A stretch of 36,081 nt of DNA from Polyangiaceae bacterium (GTDB taxonomy: Bacteria > Myxococcota_A > Polyangia > Polyangiales > Polyangiaceae). The DNA lies in contig JAFGBI010000420.1 in the NCBI GenBank assembly GCA_016933275.1, positions 1 to 36,081 of the forward strand, read 5' to 3'. Positions 1 through 8,229 of the stretch are shown here, in pieces. Each line of letters opens with the position of its first letter. Position 1 is the first letter of the stretch. The notes below the pieces were generated by a model. That model was not told the origin of the DNA. It saw only the letters and a program-made list of their open reading frames with translations, and did not search any database. The translations under genes and the position numbers were made by a program.

Positions 1-89
1 CCGAGATGCCCCTTCTGCCTACGCGAACACGATGCCGGGAGCCGCTCGCGCCCTCGCCCTGGTCGCCCCAGCGTCACGCTGCGACCGTG

Positions 90-199
90 TTCACGATGCC
101 GAAATGGGCGATCACCATCCCGAAAGAGGTGATCACGATGGCCCGAAATGGGTGATCACGATGCCGCGAAATCGCCGATCACGATGGGCCGAAACACGC
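90..199. repeat. Five degenerate ~22-bp tandem repeats, IS21-like end
   Basis: Five imperfect units follow the pattern TCACGATGCCGAAATGGG plus a short variable tail. They start near 90, 112, 133, 156 and 179. A possible sixth, weaker unit lies near 25-45 (GAACACGATGCCGGGA). From family knowledge, IS21-group elements carry several directly repeated transposase-binding sites of about 20 bp inside their ends, often with a CACG...CCGAAA flavour, so I read this as the end of a lost or truncated IS21-like element. No istA or istB coding sequence is visible. The repeats stop where the group II intron fragment begins, at about 200. Confidence 0.5.
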
Positions 200-200
200 A

Positions 201-521
201 TTTCAAAGTCGGGCCAGACGGCAGATGGTGCGGCAGCGTCACGATCCAGTGCCGGCGCAGGGGAAGTGGCTCGGGCAGATGTTCCGCGGCTACTTCGCCT
301 ACCACGCGGTGCCGACCAACGTCCCTACGCTCGGCCGTCTTCGAACCGAGCTCATCCGCCTCTGGCACCGACAGCTGCGGCAACGCAGCCAACGGTGCTG
401 CCTCAACTGGCGGAGGATGAATCGGCTCTCGCTCCGCTGGCTTCCACCGGCCCGCTCGCAGCATCCCTGGCCTGAGCAGCGCTTCCGCGCCAAGTCCCGA
501 GGTGGGAGCCCGGTGCAGTAG
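201..521 (+). pseudogene. C-terminal fragment of group II intron reverse transcriptase/maturase
   Basis: The reading frame is open from about 201 to the stop at 519-521. It encodes the typical end of a bacterial group II intron-encoded protein: PVPAQGKWLGQMFRGYFAYH, AVPTN, RLWHRQLRQRSQ, then HPWPEQRF. This matches the X/thumb-like and basic C-terminal part of such maturases. The whole reverse-transcriptase domain (fingers and palm, with its YADD box) is missing, replaced upstream by the IS21-like repeats. The stop codon falls inside intron domain V, as is common in this class. It is therefore a decayed 5'-truncated relic that cannot encode an active enzyme. The ATG at 225 is only an in-frame Met, not a real start. 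Confidence 0.8.
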
Positions 522-589
522 TCCTGCACGCCGGGTTCTGTGCGGGGGGCGGGCTGACCCCACGAGCTAAGGCCCGTCCCTACCGGGAC
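506..589 (+). ncRNA. Group II intron domains V and VI (3' end of truncated intron)
   Basis: Positions 506-538 form a 33-nt hairpin that opens with GAGCC and closes with GGGTTC, the hallmark of the catalytic domain V. It is followed by a second stem, GGGCGGGC (about 546-553) pairing with GCCCGTCC (572-579). Its 3' strand is followed by T-A-C-C, which offers A582 as a bulged branch-point adenosine. The intron should then end with ...GGGAC at about 589. The remaining domains I-IV are absent, so the RNA cannot splice by itself. The exact 3' boundary is inferred from the usual 7-8 nt distance between branch point and splice site. Confidence 0.72.
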
Positions 590-615
590 GGCACCGAATC
601 CCCCGAGGCCAGGGC

Positions 616-2148
616 ATGGCGCAGAAGGGGCAATCGGCGGCTCAAAGTGGGGGTCCGCATTTCTCTGGCAAGGTGCTAGAAGGCAAAGCCGTGCCTGCCC
701 ACAGCTTCTCGGCAATCGCGGCCGCCATCGGCCGCTCAGTCCCGCCCTCGGACCGTCCGATCGTGTGTGTGCAGGGCCTCGGCTTCGTGGGCGCAGCGAT
801 GGCCTTGGCGGTGGCAGACGCGCGGGATCCGCGTACAGGCCAGCCTCGCTTCGATGTGATAGGCGTCGAACTGCCGACGCCGGACGGTCGGGCCAAGGTG
901 GACGCGGTCAACGTCGGCGACCTCCCGGTTCGCTCGGCGGACCCCAAGATGAGCGACGCGATGTCGCGCGCCAGGCGCACGGGAAACCTCATCGCCGTCA
1001 CCAACGACGAGGTCTACGGGTTGGCGAGCGTTGCTGTCGTCGATGTCCACCTGGATCTACTCCTGGACGACGGAAGGCCAACGGTACGCTATGACGGATT
1101 GATAACTGCCGTCCGAATGGTTTCCCAGCGCCTGCCCGTGGGCGGACTCATCATCGTCGAAACCACCGTCCCTCCCGGAACCTGCGACAGAGTACTTGGC
1201 CCCGAGATCGACAGAGAGGCCGCACGCCGCGGTTTGAAATGCGACGAGCTACTACTAGCACATTCGTACGAGCGGGTGATGCCCGGTAGCGACTACTTCG
1301 ACTCCATCGTCAATTTCTGGCGGGTATTCAGCGGTAGAAGCCAAGAGGCCGCGGACGCCTGTGAACGTTTCCTCTCCCAGGTCGTAAATACCGAGAAGTA
1401 CCCACTCACCCGTCTTCCCTCGACGACCGCATCGGAAATGGCCAAGGTGCTCGAGAATAGCTACCGTGCGGCGACAATCGCTTTCATGGAGGAGTGGGGA
1501 CGATTCGCCGAAGAGATCAATGTCGATTTGATGGAGGTGGTCAACGCGATCCGCAAGCGGCCGACTCACTCCAACATTCGTCAACCAGGCTTCGGTGTGG
1601 GTGGGTACTGCCTAACGAAGGATCCACTATTCGCAGACGTTGCCGCGCGCGACCTATTTGGACTGCCTCCGACCGTTGATTTTCCTTTCTGCCACCGTGC
1701 AGTCGCAACCAACCGCGCAATGCCAATACGTTGCCTTGACAGACTAGACCGGCTGCTCGGCGGGCTTCGCGGCAAGCGCTTGCTGCTGCTCGGAGTTAGC
1801 TATCGCCAGGACGTTGCCGACACGCGTTTTTCGCCGTCAGAGGACTTCTTGCGCGAGGCGGAGGCGCGTGGAGCAAGCGTCCAGTGCCACGATCCGCTCG
1901 TCGTCCACTGGCCTGAGGTCAACCGCCAACTTGCGACCGCCTTGCCCCACCCCCACGGGGCTGACGCCGTCGTCTTCGCGGTGCAGCACCGCGAGTACCA
2001 AGAAATGGACGTCCTCGCCTGGCTCGGCGCACATCGCCCGCTCGTGTTCGACGGCAACGGCGTGCTCACCAGGACCCAACGCTCGTTCCTCCACACGGCG
2101 GGGATCCGCGTCTTCAGCATTGGCCGTGGCGAGGAGGCTCCGCTGTGA
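616..2148 (+). CDS. Nucleotide-sugar (UDP-glucose/GDP-mannose type) 6-dehydrogenase
   Basis: This is predicted to oxidise C6 of a nucleotide sugar to the uronic acid, using two NAD+, for polysaccharide synthesis in the cytoplasm. Visible motifs are a Rossmann GLGFVG (about residues 54-59), VETTVPPGT (about 181-189), the central-domain SEMAKVLENSYRA (about 273-285, with the conserved Lys), and GVGGYCLTKD with the catalytic Cys332. The C-terminal UDP-binding domain follows (LLLLGVSYRQDVADTR). At 510 aa it is longer than typical (about 430). About 45 extra N-terminal residues precede the Rossmann fold, and the insert DPRTGQPRFD sits after it. The ATG at 616 has GAGG 7 nt upstream and begins only 26 nt after the group II intron relic, so the native 5' end may have been altered. 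The next gene overlaps it by 4 nt. Substrate not determinable. Confidence 0.88.
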   Translation: MAQKGQSAAQSGGPHFSGKVLEGKAVPAHSFSAIAAAIGRSVPPSDRPIVCVQGLGFVGAAMALAVADARDPRTGQPRFDVIGVELPTPDGRAKVDAVNVGDLPVRSADPKMSDAMSRARRTGNLIAVTNDEVYGLASVAVVDVHLDLLLDDGRPTVRYDGLITAVRMVSQRLPVGGLIIVETTVPPGTCDRVLGPEIDREAARRGLKCDELLLAHSYERVMPGSDYFDSIVNFWRVFSGRSQEAADACERFLSQVVNTEKYPLTRLPSTTASEMAKVLENSYRAATIAFMEEWGRFAEEINVDLMEVVNAIRKRPTHSNIRQPGFGVGGYCLTKDPLFADVAARDLFGLPPTVDFPFCHRAVATNRAMPIRCLDRLDRLLGGLRGKRLLLLGVSYRQDVADTRFSPSEDFLREAEARGASVQCHDPLVVHWPEVNRQLATALPHPHGADAVVFAVQHREYQEMDVLAWLGAHRPLVFDGNGVLTRTQRSFLHTAGIRVFSIGRGEEAPL

Positions 2149-3134
2149 GGACGCTTATCACGGGTGGCGCGGGATTCATCGGGTTTCACTTGGCCAAGCG
2201 CCTCGCGGCGACCGGACATACCGTCCACTTGGTTGACAACCTTGCACGCGGAGTGGTGGACGCGGATTTGGACGCATTGCTCGAGCTCCCAAACGTTCGA
2301 CTGCTCCAGAGGAACCTGCTTGCGCCCCACGCTCTAGACGATCTTGGAACGGGATATGAGTACATCTACCACTTGGCGGCCATTATCGGAGTATCCGAGG
2401 TCCTCCGTCGGCCATACTCAGTCCTCGCTGACAACGCACGAATGCTTCTCTCCCTAGTCGAGTTTGCACGGAATCAGTCACACCTACGCCGCCTTGTGTT
2501 TGCCTCGACAAGCGAAGTCTACGCGGGCCTCCTGGAGAATTTCACCCTGCCCATCCCAACCCCGGAGACGGTCGCGCTTGGTCTACCCGATCTCAAGCAT
2601 CCCCGAGCCTCGTACATGCTTTCGAAAATTTATGGCGAGGCTTTGTGTCAGCAATCTGGTCTCCCTTTCACGTTGGTGCGGCCGCACAACTTCTATGGTC
2701 CGCGCATGGGCCTCTCGCACGTGGTCCCCGAACTCATGAAGCGTGCCCATACTGCGAGAGCGGGGGGAGTGCTCGATGTCTACTCGGTCGATCATCGCCG
2801 AACGTTCTGCTTCATCGACGACGCCGTGGCGATGCTTGACCTCGCTGCTGCCTCCGAAGGATGCCTGAACGAGACGTTGAACATTGGGACCCAGGAACCC
2901 GACGTAACGATCGGAGAGCTCGCGACGAAGATCCTCGAAACCGTAGGGGTCCAGCTAACAATCGTAGCAAAGCCGCCCACGCCAGGCTCCCCCGCGCGCA
3001 GGTGTCCTGACATGGCAAAGACGACTCGCTTGACCGGGTATCGTTCGCTCATTTGCCTCGAAGAGGGCCTACGCAGGACCTTCGCTTGGTACCGCGCCAA
3101 GGTCTTCGAAGGCAACCGCCCGTGCGCGATCTGA
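2145..3134 (+). CDS. NAD-dependent epimerase/dehydratase (extended SDR)
   Basis: An extended short-chain dehydrogenase acting on a nucleotide sugar, for example an epimerase, dehydratase or UDP-glucuronate decarboxylase. It shows the N-terminal GGAGFIG dinucleotide loop (7-13), the active-site strand FASTSEVY (119-126) and the catalytic Tyr157/Lys161 in SYMLSK. The C-terminal sugar-binding part includes RPHNFYGPRMG and DHRRTFCFIDD. The 329-aa length is normal. The start is GTG at 2145, overlapping the upstream stop as GTGA, with GAGGAG 8 nt before it, so translation is coupled to the dehydrogenase. That pairing would suit a uronate product handed on to a decarboxylase or epimerase, but this is inference. 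It ends 8 bp from the convergent pyruvyl transferase gene. Confidence 0.88.
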   Translation: MRTLITGGAGFIGFHLAKRLAATGHTVHLVDNLARGVVDADLDALLELPNVRLLQRNLLAPHALDDLGTGYEYIYHLAAIIGVSEVLRRPYSVLADNARMLLSLVEFARNQSHLRRLVFASTSEVYAGLLENFTLPIPTPETVALGLPDLKHPRASYMLSKIYGEALCQQSGLPFTLVRPHNFYGPRMGLSHVVPELMKRAHTARAGGVLDVYSVDHRRTFCFIDDAVAMLDLAAASEGCLNETLNIGTQEPDVTIGELATKILETVGVQLTIVAKPPTPGSPARRCPDMAKTTRLTGYRSLICLEEGLRRTFAWYRAKVFEGNRPCAI

Positions 3135-3142
3135 GTGTCCCT

Positions 3143-4522
3143 TCACGCCTCTTCCCATGCGGCAACGCGTCCGATTGCCTCACGAATCCGGGCTGCCGCT
3201 GTACGTAGCGATACCTCCACCTCGTCCTTGGTCGACGTGAGACGTTCGCGCATCACATGGCGACCATTCCACGACACCACCACCCTCCCCAAAATCTCGG
3301 ATTCGGTGGGCTCGTTGAGGAAGTATATCGCGTCCTTGGCCCCCAGCATCCCACCGACGATCCCGCTCACCCGGTTGTCCGCCCGCGATCCGAGGCAAAG
3401 GAACGGCGTCCTCATGCCGACCGCCCCGATGATTGAGTGGATCCGCTCGGCCACCAGAAGCTCCGCTCGCCCAATCAGGGCCTTCAAATCGCGGGCGCCG
3501 TATTCGGTTTCCAGGACGCGTCCTCTTTCTGGGGAAACCTTCGCGCGACCAAGAATGTCCCAACCAATCGACCGGTCGTCCAGCTCTGGTGTAGGACCGA
3601 CTGCGTGCGGAAGAAAGAGTACGTTCGCCCCGCACTCCTCAACGAGACACCGAACCACGCTCGCCAACAAGACACGGTGCGCGTCCCGCTTCGCGCTAGG
3701 CGTTAGATGGCCGTCGAAGCTGCGGCGAGCAACATATGCGGTCTCCGCCGGCGTCAACATTGCCACTGGCCGTTCGAAGAAACCCTCCAGCGCCTCCTGC
3801 CGAAGGATCTCGTCCACCCGTTCTGGGCGCGCCGGCCGCATCCCGAATGCCGGGTCTGGGGCCACGTCGATTCGAACATCAGGGAAGTGCTTCCGCGCCC
3901 ATCCCGCAGCGATCTCGTCGCGGCAGTATACAAAGTCGGCTTTCCTGAGGGTTCGCCCGAAGATCTCGACAATCGCACTATTACGGACTCTTGGCTTCAT
4001 TGTGCTGCCAAAAATGCCGAACCGTAGTCCTAACTTGCACATGGCATCGATCACGTGGCAATCGTATTCGTTGAGCGCACCATCGTGTCCGGCGATCAGG
4101 TAGTCGCACGCTGCCATTCGCCGAAGTGCGTCATCCTTTCCCAACAGCCCCAATGCACTGCGCTGTCGGAGGTGCCGCATTCGCGCTGCCGAGCGAATCA
4201 GCGGCAACTGCGGCAGTTTGACCCACGCAGGGATCGTATAGTTAAGACCGTTGCGAAGCAGCGAGCATCCCGACCCCCACAAGCGTCGACCGCTCAGGCC
4301 CATTCCGAACTCTTGGCTCCGCCATCGAGAGTAGAACCAAGACCCAGGGTGGACATCCAGCCCTTCAAGGTGGGCCGTCTCCACAGCCTCCATGTCCAAG
4401 ACATGGAAGGTCGACGGCTCGTCCGGAAAGATCACATCGGCCATTCCGCGAATAATCGCCTCTTCGCCCTTGTTCGACAGCGGTACGTACTCCGGAACCA
4501 GAATCTCATATCGTTTCTTCAT
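3143..4522 (-). CDS. Polysaccharide pyruvyl transferase family protein
   Basis: This resembles the polysaccharide pyruvyl transferase family (PF04230), which places pyruvate ketals on sugars of exopolysaccharides or cell-wall polymers, using phosphoenolpyruvate as donor. Characteristic blocks are the N-terminal SNKGEEAIIRGM, a middle FGIFGSTMKPR and YCRDEIAAGWARKH (the usual 'R-D' segment), NVLFLPHAVGP, and near the end LLVAERIHSIIGAVGMRTPF, where R-x-H is the conserved donor-binding signature. At 459 aa it is at the long end of the family. It starts at ATG 4522, overlapping the stop of the small upstream ORF as ATGA, and is the last gene of a minus-strand run polymerase-flippase-small ORF-pyruvyl transferase. 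The acceptor sugar is unknown. Confidence 0.82.
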   Translation of the reverse strand: MKKRYEILVPEYVPLSNKGEEAIIRGMADVIFPDEPSTFHVLDMEAVETAHLEGLDVHPGSWFYSRWRSQEFGMGLSGRRLWGSGCSLLRNGLNYTIPAWVKLPQLPLIRSAARMRHLRQRSALGLLGKDDALRRMAACDYLIAGHDGALNEYDCHVIDAMCKLGLRFGIFGSTMKPRVRNSAIVEIFGRTLRKADFVYCRDEIAAGWARKHFPDVRIDVAPDPAFGMRPARPERVDEILRQEALEGFFERPVAMLTPAETAYVARRSFDGHLTPSAKRDAHRVLLASVVRCLVEECGANVLFLPHAVGPTPELDDRSIGWDILGRAKVSPERGRVLETEYGARDLKALIGRAELLVAERIHSIIGAVGMRTPFLCLGSRADNRVSGIVGGMLGAKDAIYFLNEPTESEILGRVVVSWNGRHVMRERLTSTKDEVEVSLRTAAARIREAIGRVAAWEEA

Positions 4523-4860
4523 CGCTTGACTCCTGCGACTGCTAGCGTCTTACGGTAGAGCCCCTGCGCAATGCTGTCAGAGCCTGCCGGCTCCAACCGA
4601 TTTCCTAGAGACTTCCGGACCGTACCGTACCCGTGCCACAAGCGAGCCCCACGGACCGATCCGCTCCGAGGAATCCTTCGTGCTAGCGCCAAAGACTTCG
4701 AATAGCGCGGCTCGCGGAGCGTCCGGGCTTGGTGCGCGCGCCCCGAGCCAGACACGCCCCATTGCAGCAGCCCCTCGTGCCTCGCCCATGGAAGCATCCG
4801 GCCCTCCTCCGCCCGCAGCGAGAACACGACCCCCGTCCAGTCCTTTTCCTCCTCACGCAT
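4519..4860 (-). CDS. Small unrecognised ORF between flippase and pyruvyl transferase
   Basis: A 113-aa reading frame starting MREEEKDWTG and ending TLAVAGVKR. It fills the otherwise empty 330 bp between the flippase and the pyruvyl transferase. The ATG at 4860 overlaps the flippase stop by 8 nt, and its TGA overlaps the next gene's ATG as ATGA, the pattern of translationally coupled genes. The protein is rich in Arg, lacks membrane segments and matches no family I recognise. The weak point is composition: Arg/Ser/Gly richness is also typical of wrong-frame translation of GC-rich DNA, and another minus-strand frame (4577-4789) is also open. It could be a real small protein or the scar of a deleted gene. 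Confidence 0.35.
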   Translation of the reverse strand: MREEEKDWTGVVFSLRAEEGRMLPWARHEGLLQWGVSGSGRAHQARTLREPRYSKSLALARRIPRSGSVRGARLWHGYGTVRKSLGNRLEPAGSDSIAQGLYRKTLAVAGVKR

Positions 4861-6478
4861 CTCGAACTCCCGTTTGGCCGCTGCGCCCAATCAAACTGCC
4901 AGTGCGCCGGCCTGCCAAGCGCCAGAAAGCCCATCCGACGACTACCACCGCCAACGCCAAAGCAAAAAACCGCACTGAAAGCGGCGCAGCCAACAGCGAT
5001 AGGCATGCCAGCCCGCTCAACGCAGCCCAGATGCACAGTGCTTCAACTGATACGAGGGTAACCATCGGCACCAAGCCCTTTCGCGCCGACACCACTATGC
5101 AGGCGACGGCGTTGAGGAGGTAGCCAACCAGAAAGGCAACGGACAGACCCACGGCACCAAACCGCGCGAGGCCATAGGCAGTCCCGACGAGCCCAACGCT
5201 CCAGAATGCGTTACCAACCAGCAACCACCAAACCCTGTCCCTTGCTAACATTCCTCGATTCAGTGCCTGTGTGTACACTACTAGACACGCAGTCAAAATA
5301 ATCAGCGTGTACGCACGATTCGCCGAAAGGCCGGAAAAGCCACTCCCAAATGCGGCACCGACCAGTTCCGGCAAGGCCAGTAACGGAAGCGCCGGAAGCG
5401 CCCCGATCCCCCAAGAGAGCAACACGTTTCCTCGCCCCAGGCGGTCGCTCCGTCCTCCCTCCCGCGAAGACAACAACGGGAGAAAAGCTTGCCCGATGGT
5501 ACTTCCGATCAAAGCAATTGCAGATTGAATGCGAGTTCCAGCGCTGAAGATCCCCATCTCCTCGTAGCCCAATGGGGTTTGAACGTAGAACGACCGAGCT
5601 GCCAGAGATGCGGGACCCACCGAGAGTACAGTGAGCCACGCGGGTAGTGCAAATGACCACACCAGGGTGACTTCAGCCGACACGCCTCGGGTGGTGAACG
5701 GCACCCGATGTCGTCGCGCCACTGCAAGCACGGCGACGAAGCCAACCAGCCACCCGAAACCGGCGGCCAGTACCAGCCCGACGAGCGCGCCCGAAAGACC
5801 CCCTCTCCAAGCGCCGACTACCATCATTGGGCCACTAAGAACCGAGCGAAGGAGCTCAAGTTGCGCCTTCACACGGAACTGCTCGAATCCAGCCAGAATT
5901 CCGTTCTGGGTCCCTATCAGGCTGTTGAAGAAGAAGAAACCGCAGCCGATCTGTAGCGGCGTCTCCAGATTCGGGGCGTTCAACACAGCGCGCGCGAGGA
6001 CACCGGAGCCAAGAAGGAGTACGGTCAACATGCCTACGGAAAGCGCGTCAGCAAACAGCAGAACCATGCTCATGATTCGTCCAGCTCGCTCAGGATCTGA
6101 GTTGCGATACTGTGCCAAGTGTTTGGTAGCGGTAGTGGCAAGTCCGAAGCCGCTATACATGCCAACCATGCCGACCGTCGTCAGAACCATCCCCAGTTCG
6201 CCGAACGCGGCTCTGCCGAGCAGTCTGCCAGAGGCGACGAATGCGAGGAACTGAAGACCCTGGCCCCCTATCGTGCCAGCCAAGGACCACAACGCGCCTG
6301 ACGCCAAACGGGCCCGGAGGGAGGACGCCGATAGGTGAGCCAGAAGGGCCTGATAGATGTTGGCGAAGCGGAGGATCGTCGTGGTTTCCACCGGGTCAGT
6401 CCCCGAAGCCGCCCCAGCAGATGTCATGACCACCCAGCAGGGGGGCCACCTGCGAAAGGCGGGATTCCCTAGCGACAT
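4853..6478 (-). CDS. Oligosaccharide flippase, Wzx/MOP type
   Basis: A polytopic inner-membrane protein of the polysaccharide biosynthesis (Wzx) branch of the MOP exporter superfamily, expected to flip undecaprenyl-linked repeat units to the periplasm. It has about twelve or more hydrophobic segments beginning with LASGALWSLAGTIGGQGLQF and ending near FFALALAVVVVGWAFW. The family-typical helix AFGELGMVLTTVGMVGMYS is present, followed by short basic loops such as ARRHRVPF. Length (541 aa) is slightly over the usual 420-500 because of about 60 residues before the first helix. The internal Met at about codon 18 (6427) is an alternative start. The ATG at 6478 overlaps the polymerase gene by 10 nt, so the two are coupled. 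Confidence 0.85.
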   Translation of the reverse strand: MSLGNPAFRRWPPCWVVMTSAGAASGTDPVETTTILRFANIYQALLAHLSASSLRARLASGALWSLAGTIGGQGLQFLAFVASGRLLGRAAFGELGMVLTTVGMVGMYSGFGLATTATKHLAQYRNSDPERAGRIMSMVLLFADALSVGMLTVLLLGSGVLARAVLNAPNLETPLQIGCGFFFFNSLIGTQNGILAGFEQFRVKAQLELLRSVLSGPMMVVGAWRGGLSGALVGLVLAAGFGWLVGFVAVLAVARRHRVPFTTRGVSAEVTLVWSFALPAWLTVLSVGPASLAARSFYVQTPLGYEEMGIFSAGTRIQSAIALIGSTIGQAFLPLLSSREGGRSDRLGRGNVLLSWGIGALPALPLLALPELVGAAFGSGFSGLSANRAYTLIILTACLVVYTQALNRGMLARDRVWWLLVGNAFWSVGLVGTAYGLARFGAVGLSVAFLVGYLLNAVACIVVSARKGLVPMVTLVSVEALCIWAALSGLACLSLLAAPLSVRFFALALAVVVVGWAFWRLAGRRTGSLIGRSGQTGVRDA

Positions 6479-8106
6479 TCATCATTCCGGCCCCTGGCTT
6501 TCGGTGTGAATGCTGGCCCCGGACGCACGCGCCGCGCCTCCGCGCTCTGACCGGCATTCCCCGCGGTCACAGCAATGGCGAGGCGGTACACCAACCCGCA
6601 CGCCAGAACGGTGGTCACTGCTCTAATGATATACATGTCGGAGTACCAGAACCAATGGAACGCAGCCATAAAGAATGCGCCATAGAGGAGCCGGTCCCAG
6701 TACTTGCCGCTCTCCGCGCCGATCTCAACCTTCGCGATCGCGAAACCATAGACCGCCGGTACAAAAAAGGCTCCAAGGGGCCCGAAATTCTTGAAGGCCA
6801 CAACGATGGGATGGAGGCCACCAACCGTGTATCCCATGTACCACCACCCTGGTAGGCGAGAGATATCTAGGTCGACAGGGGGAGCATGGCGAGAGTAGGC
6901 ACCAATTGGACGGGAGAGGCCGAGGAGAGATGCGATAGGGCCCGGGGGAGTTGACAACAGGTAGTCGAGGTAGGTTCGCCCCCACAGCATCTCGAGACCA
7001 CCCGCGAGATGCTCTTGGGCGAGCCCGAAGCAGGAGTAGAGCGGGCCCATCCACGTCCCTGATTTGTGTGCCTCAAGCAAGCCATTCTTAAGGAGCGTCC
7101 AGTCTGTCTGTCCAGAAGAAAGGCTGTGACGAAGCGATCCGAGAGAGAAATAGAGCATGAAGGCTGCAACACCGACGGTCGCCACCCAGAAGAGGCGCTG
7201 CCGCACCAGACTGGCGCCACCCGTTTTCAGATTGGGGGCAGTCAGGTACAACGCAAGGATGCTCATCAGGAGGCCCGAACTGGTACGACTCCCACGCAGG
7301 AGGTCAAACACTCCAATGATCAGGGCAAGTCCAGCCACGAGGAGGGTCGTCTTTAATCGGCGTCCAGACGCGTCGACCTCAGCATCGAGCCAGAGGCAGA
7401 TCATTGCCGCGTAGATCCCGTACTTCAGTCCGCTGAACGCAAGTTCCTCTACCTGGGCTTTCGCAGAGCGAATCTCGGTGTAGGATGCGCTGAGTACGGT
7501 TGCTTTTGGCGCGGCAAGCCAGGCCAGAAGCACGAGAGCTCCGACTGCAAGGATGACCGTGCCAGGACCAAGTGCTGCCAGAGCGCAGCGTTCCTTCTGC
7601 TGACCCGACGCGTGAGTTCGATCGGCCTTTCCTCGCCGAGTTGAAATGTCGGCGACGAAAAATCCGAACAGAAGCCCCGAGAGGCCGACAAACGCGAGGC
7701 AGGAGATAAAGGCAACCACCTCGCTGTTGTCGATGAGCTGATGGACCAGCGGCACAGACCCTGCATATTCGACCGTTCCCGACCGAAGATACTCCAGGAG
7801 CACCAGGAAGGGCATGGCGTAGAGGATCAGCATCAGCCGCGGAAGGAGGCTATATCGGGTGACACGAGCCACCGACAGGAAGCCGACTGCCCCCGTGATC
7901 GCCGTGCCCAAGACGAATGGCGTGAAGTTGTGCCGGCGGTAGGTCGAGAGATCAATGACCAATCCCAAGCCCAGGGCAAAGACGAGTACCCCCAAACCGA
8001 TCGAGAACGGGCGGACAACCGGTCCTCCCCTTTGGCAGGACTCGCCCGGTGCTACTCGTGCGGGAGCCATTCCCTCGGAATCGGCTCCGTGCCGTTGCTG
8101 ACCCAT
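6469..8106 (-). CDS. Wzy-like repeat-unit polymerase (polytopic membrane protein)
   Basis: A 545-aa integral membrane protein with roughly ten to twelve hydrophobic segments, e.g. PFSIGLGVLVFALGLGLVID, MLILYAMPFLVLLEYL and AVTTVLACGLVYRLAIAV. A large periplasmic-type loop around GRTYLDYLLSTPPGPIASL is followed by WWYMGYTVGGLHPIVVAFKN. This layout, and the position directly before a Wzx flippase, suit an oligosaccharide repeat-unit polymerase. Polymerases diverge too far for a motif-based call, so the assignment rests on topology and context. The first 30 residues are hydrophilic (MGQQRHGADSEGMAPARV), so an internal start at Met13 is possible. It lies 123 bp downstream of the bi-domain oxidoreductase. 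Confidence 0.7.
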   Translation of the reverse strand: MGQQRHGADSEGMAPARVAPGESCQRGGPVVRPFSIGLGVLVFALGLGLVIDLSTYRRHNFTPFVLGTAITGAVGFLSVARVTRYSLLPRLMLILYAMPFLVLLEYLRSGTVEYAGSVPLVHQLIDNSEVVAFISCLAFVGLSGLLFGFFVADISTRRGKADRTHASGQQKERCALAALGPGTVILAVGALVLLAWLAAPKATVLSASYTEIRSAKAQVEELAFSGLKYGIYAAMICLWLDAEVDASGRRLKTTLLVAGLALIIGVFDLLRGSRTSSGLLMSILALYLTAPNLKTGGASLVRQRLFWVATVGVAAFMLYFSLGSLRHSLSSGQTDWTLLKNGLLEAHKSGTWMGPLYSCFGLAQEHLAGGLEMLWGRTYLDYLLSTPPGPIASLLGLSRPIGAYSRHAPPVDLDISRLPGWWYMGYTVGGLHPIVVAFKNFGPLGAFFVPAVYGFAIAKVEIGAESGKYWDRLLYGAFFMAAFHWFWYSDMYIIRAVTTVLACGLVYRLAIAVTAGNAGQSAEARRVRPGPAFTPKARGRNDECR

Positions 8107-8229
8107 CGGATCACGCGCCGCTCATTGGAATCCGTGTGGCGCGATCATGAGCAGATTGGCTCGCCGGCAGGACGTTCCAATAGGGGGGAACCGGCCCGGC
8201 ACGCCATTCCTTGCCCCTCCTTCGGGATC

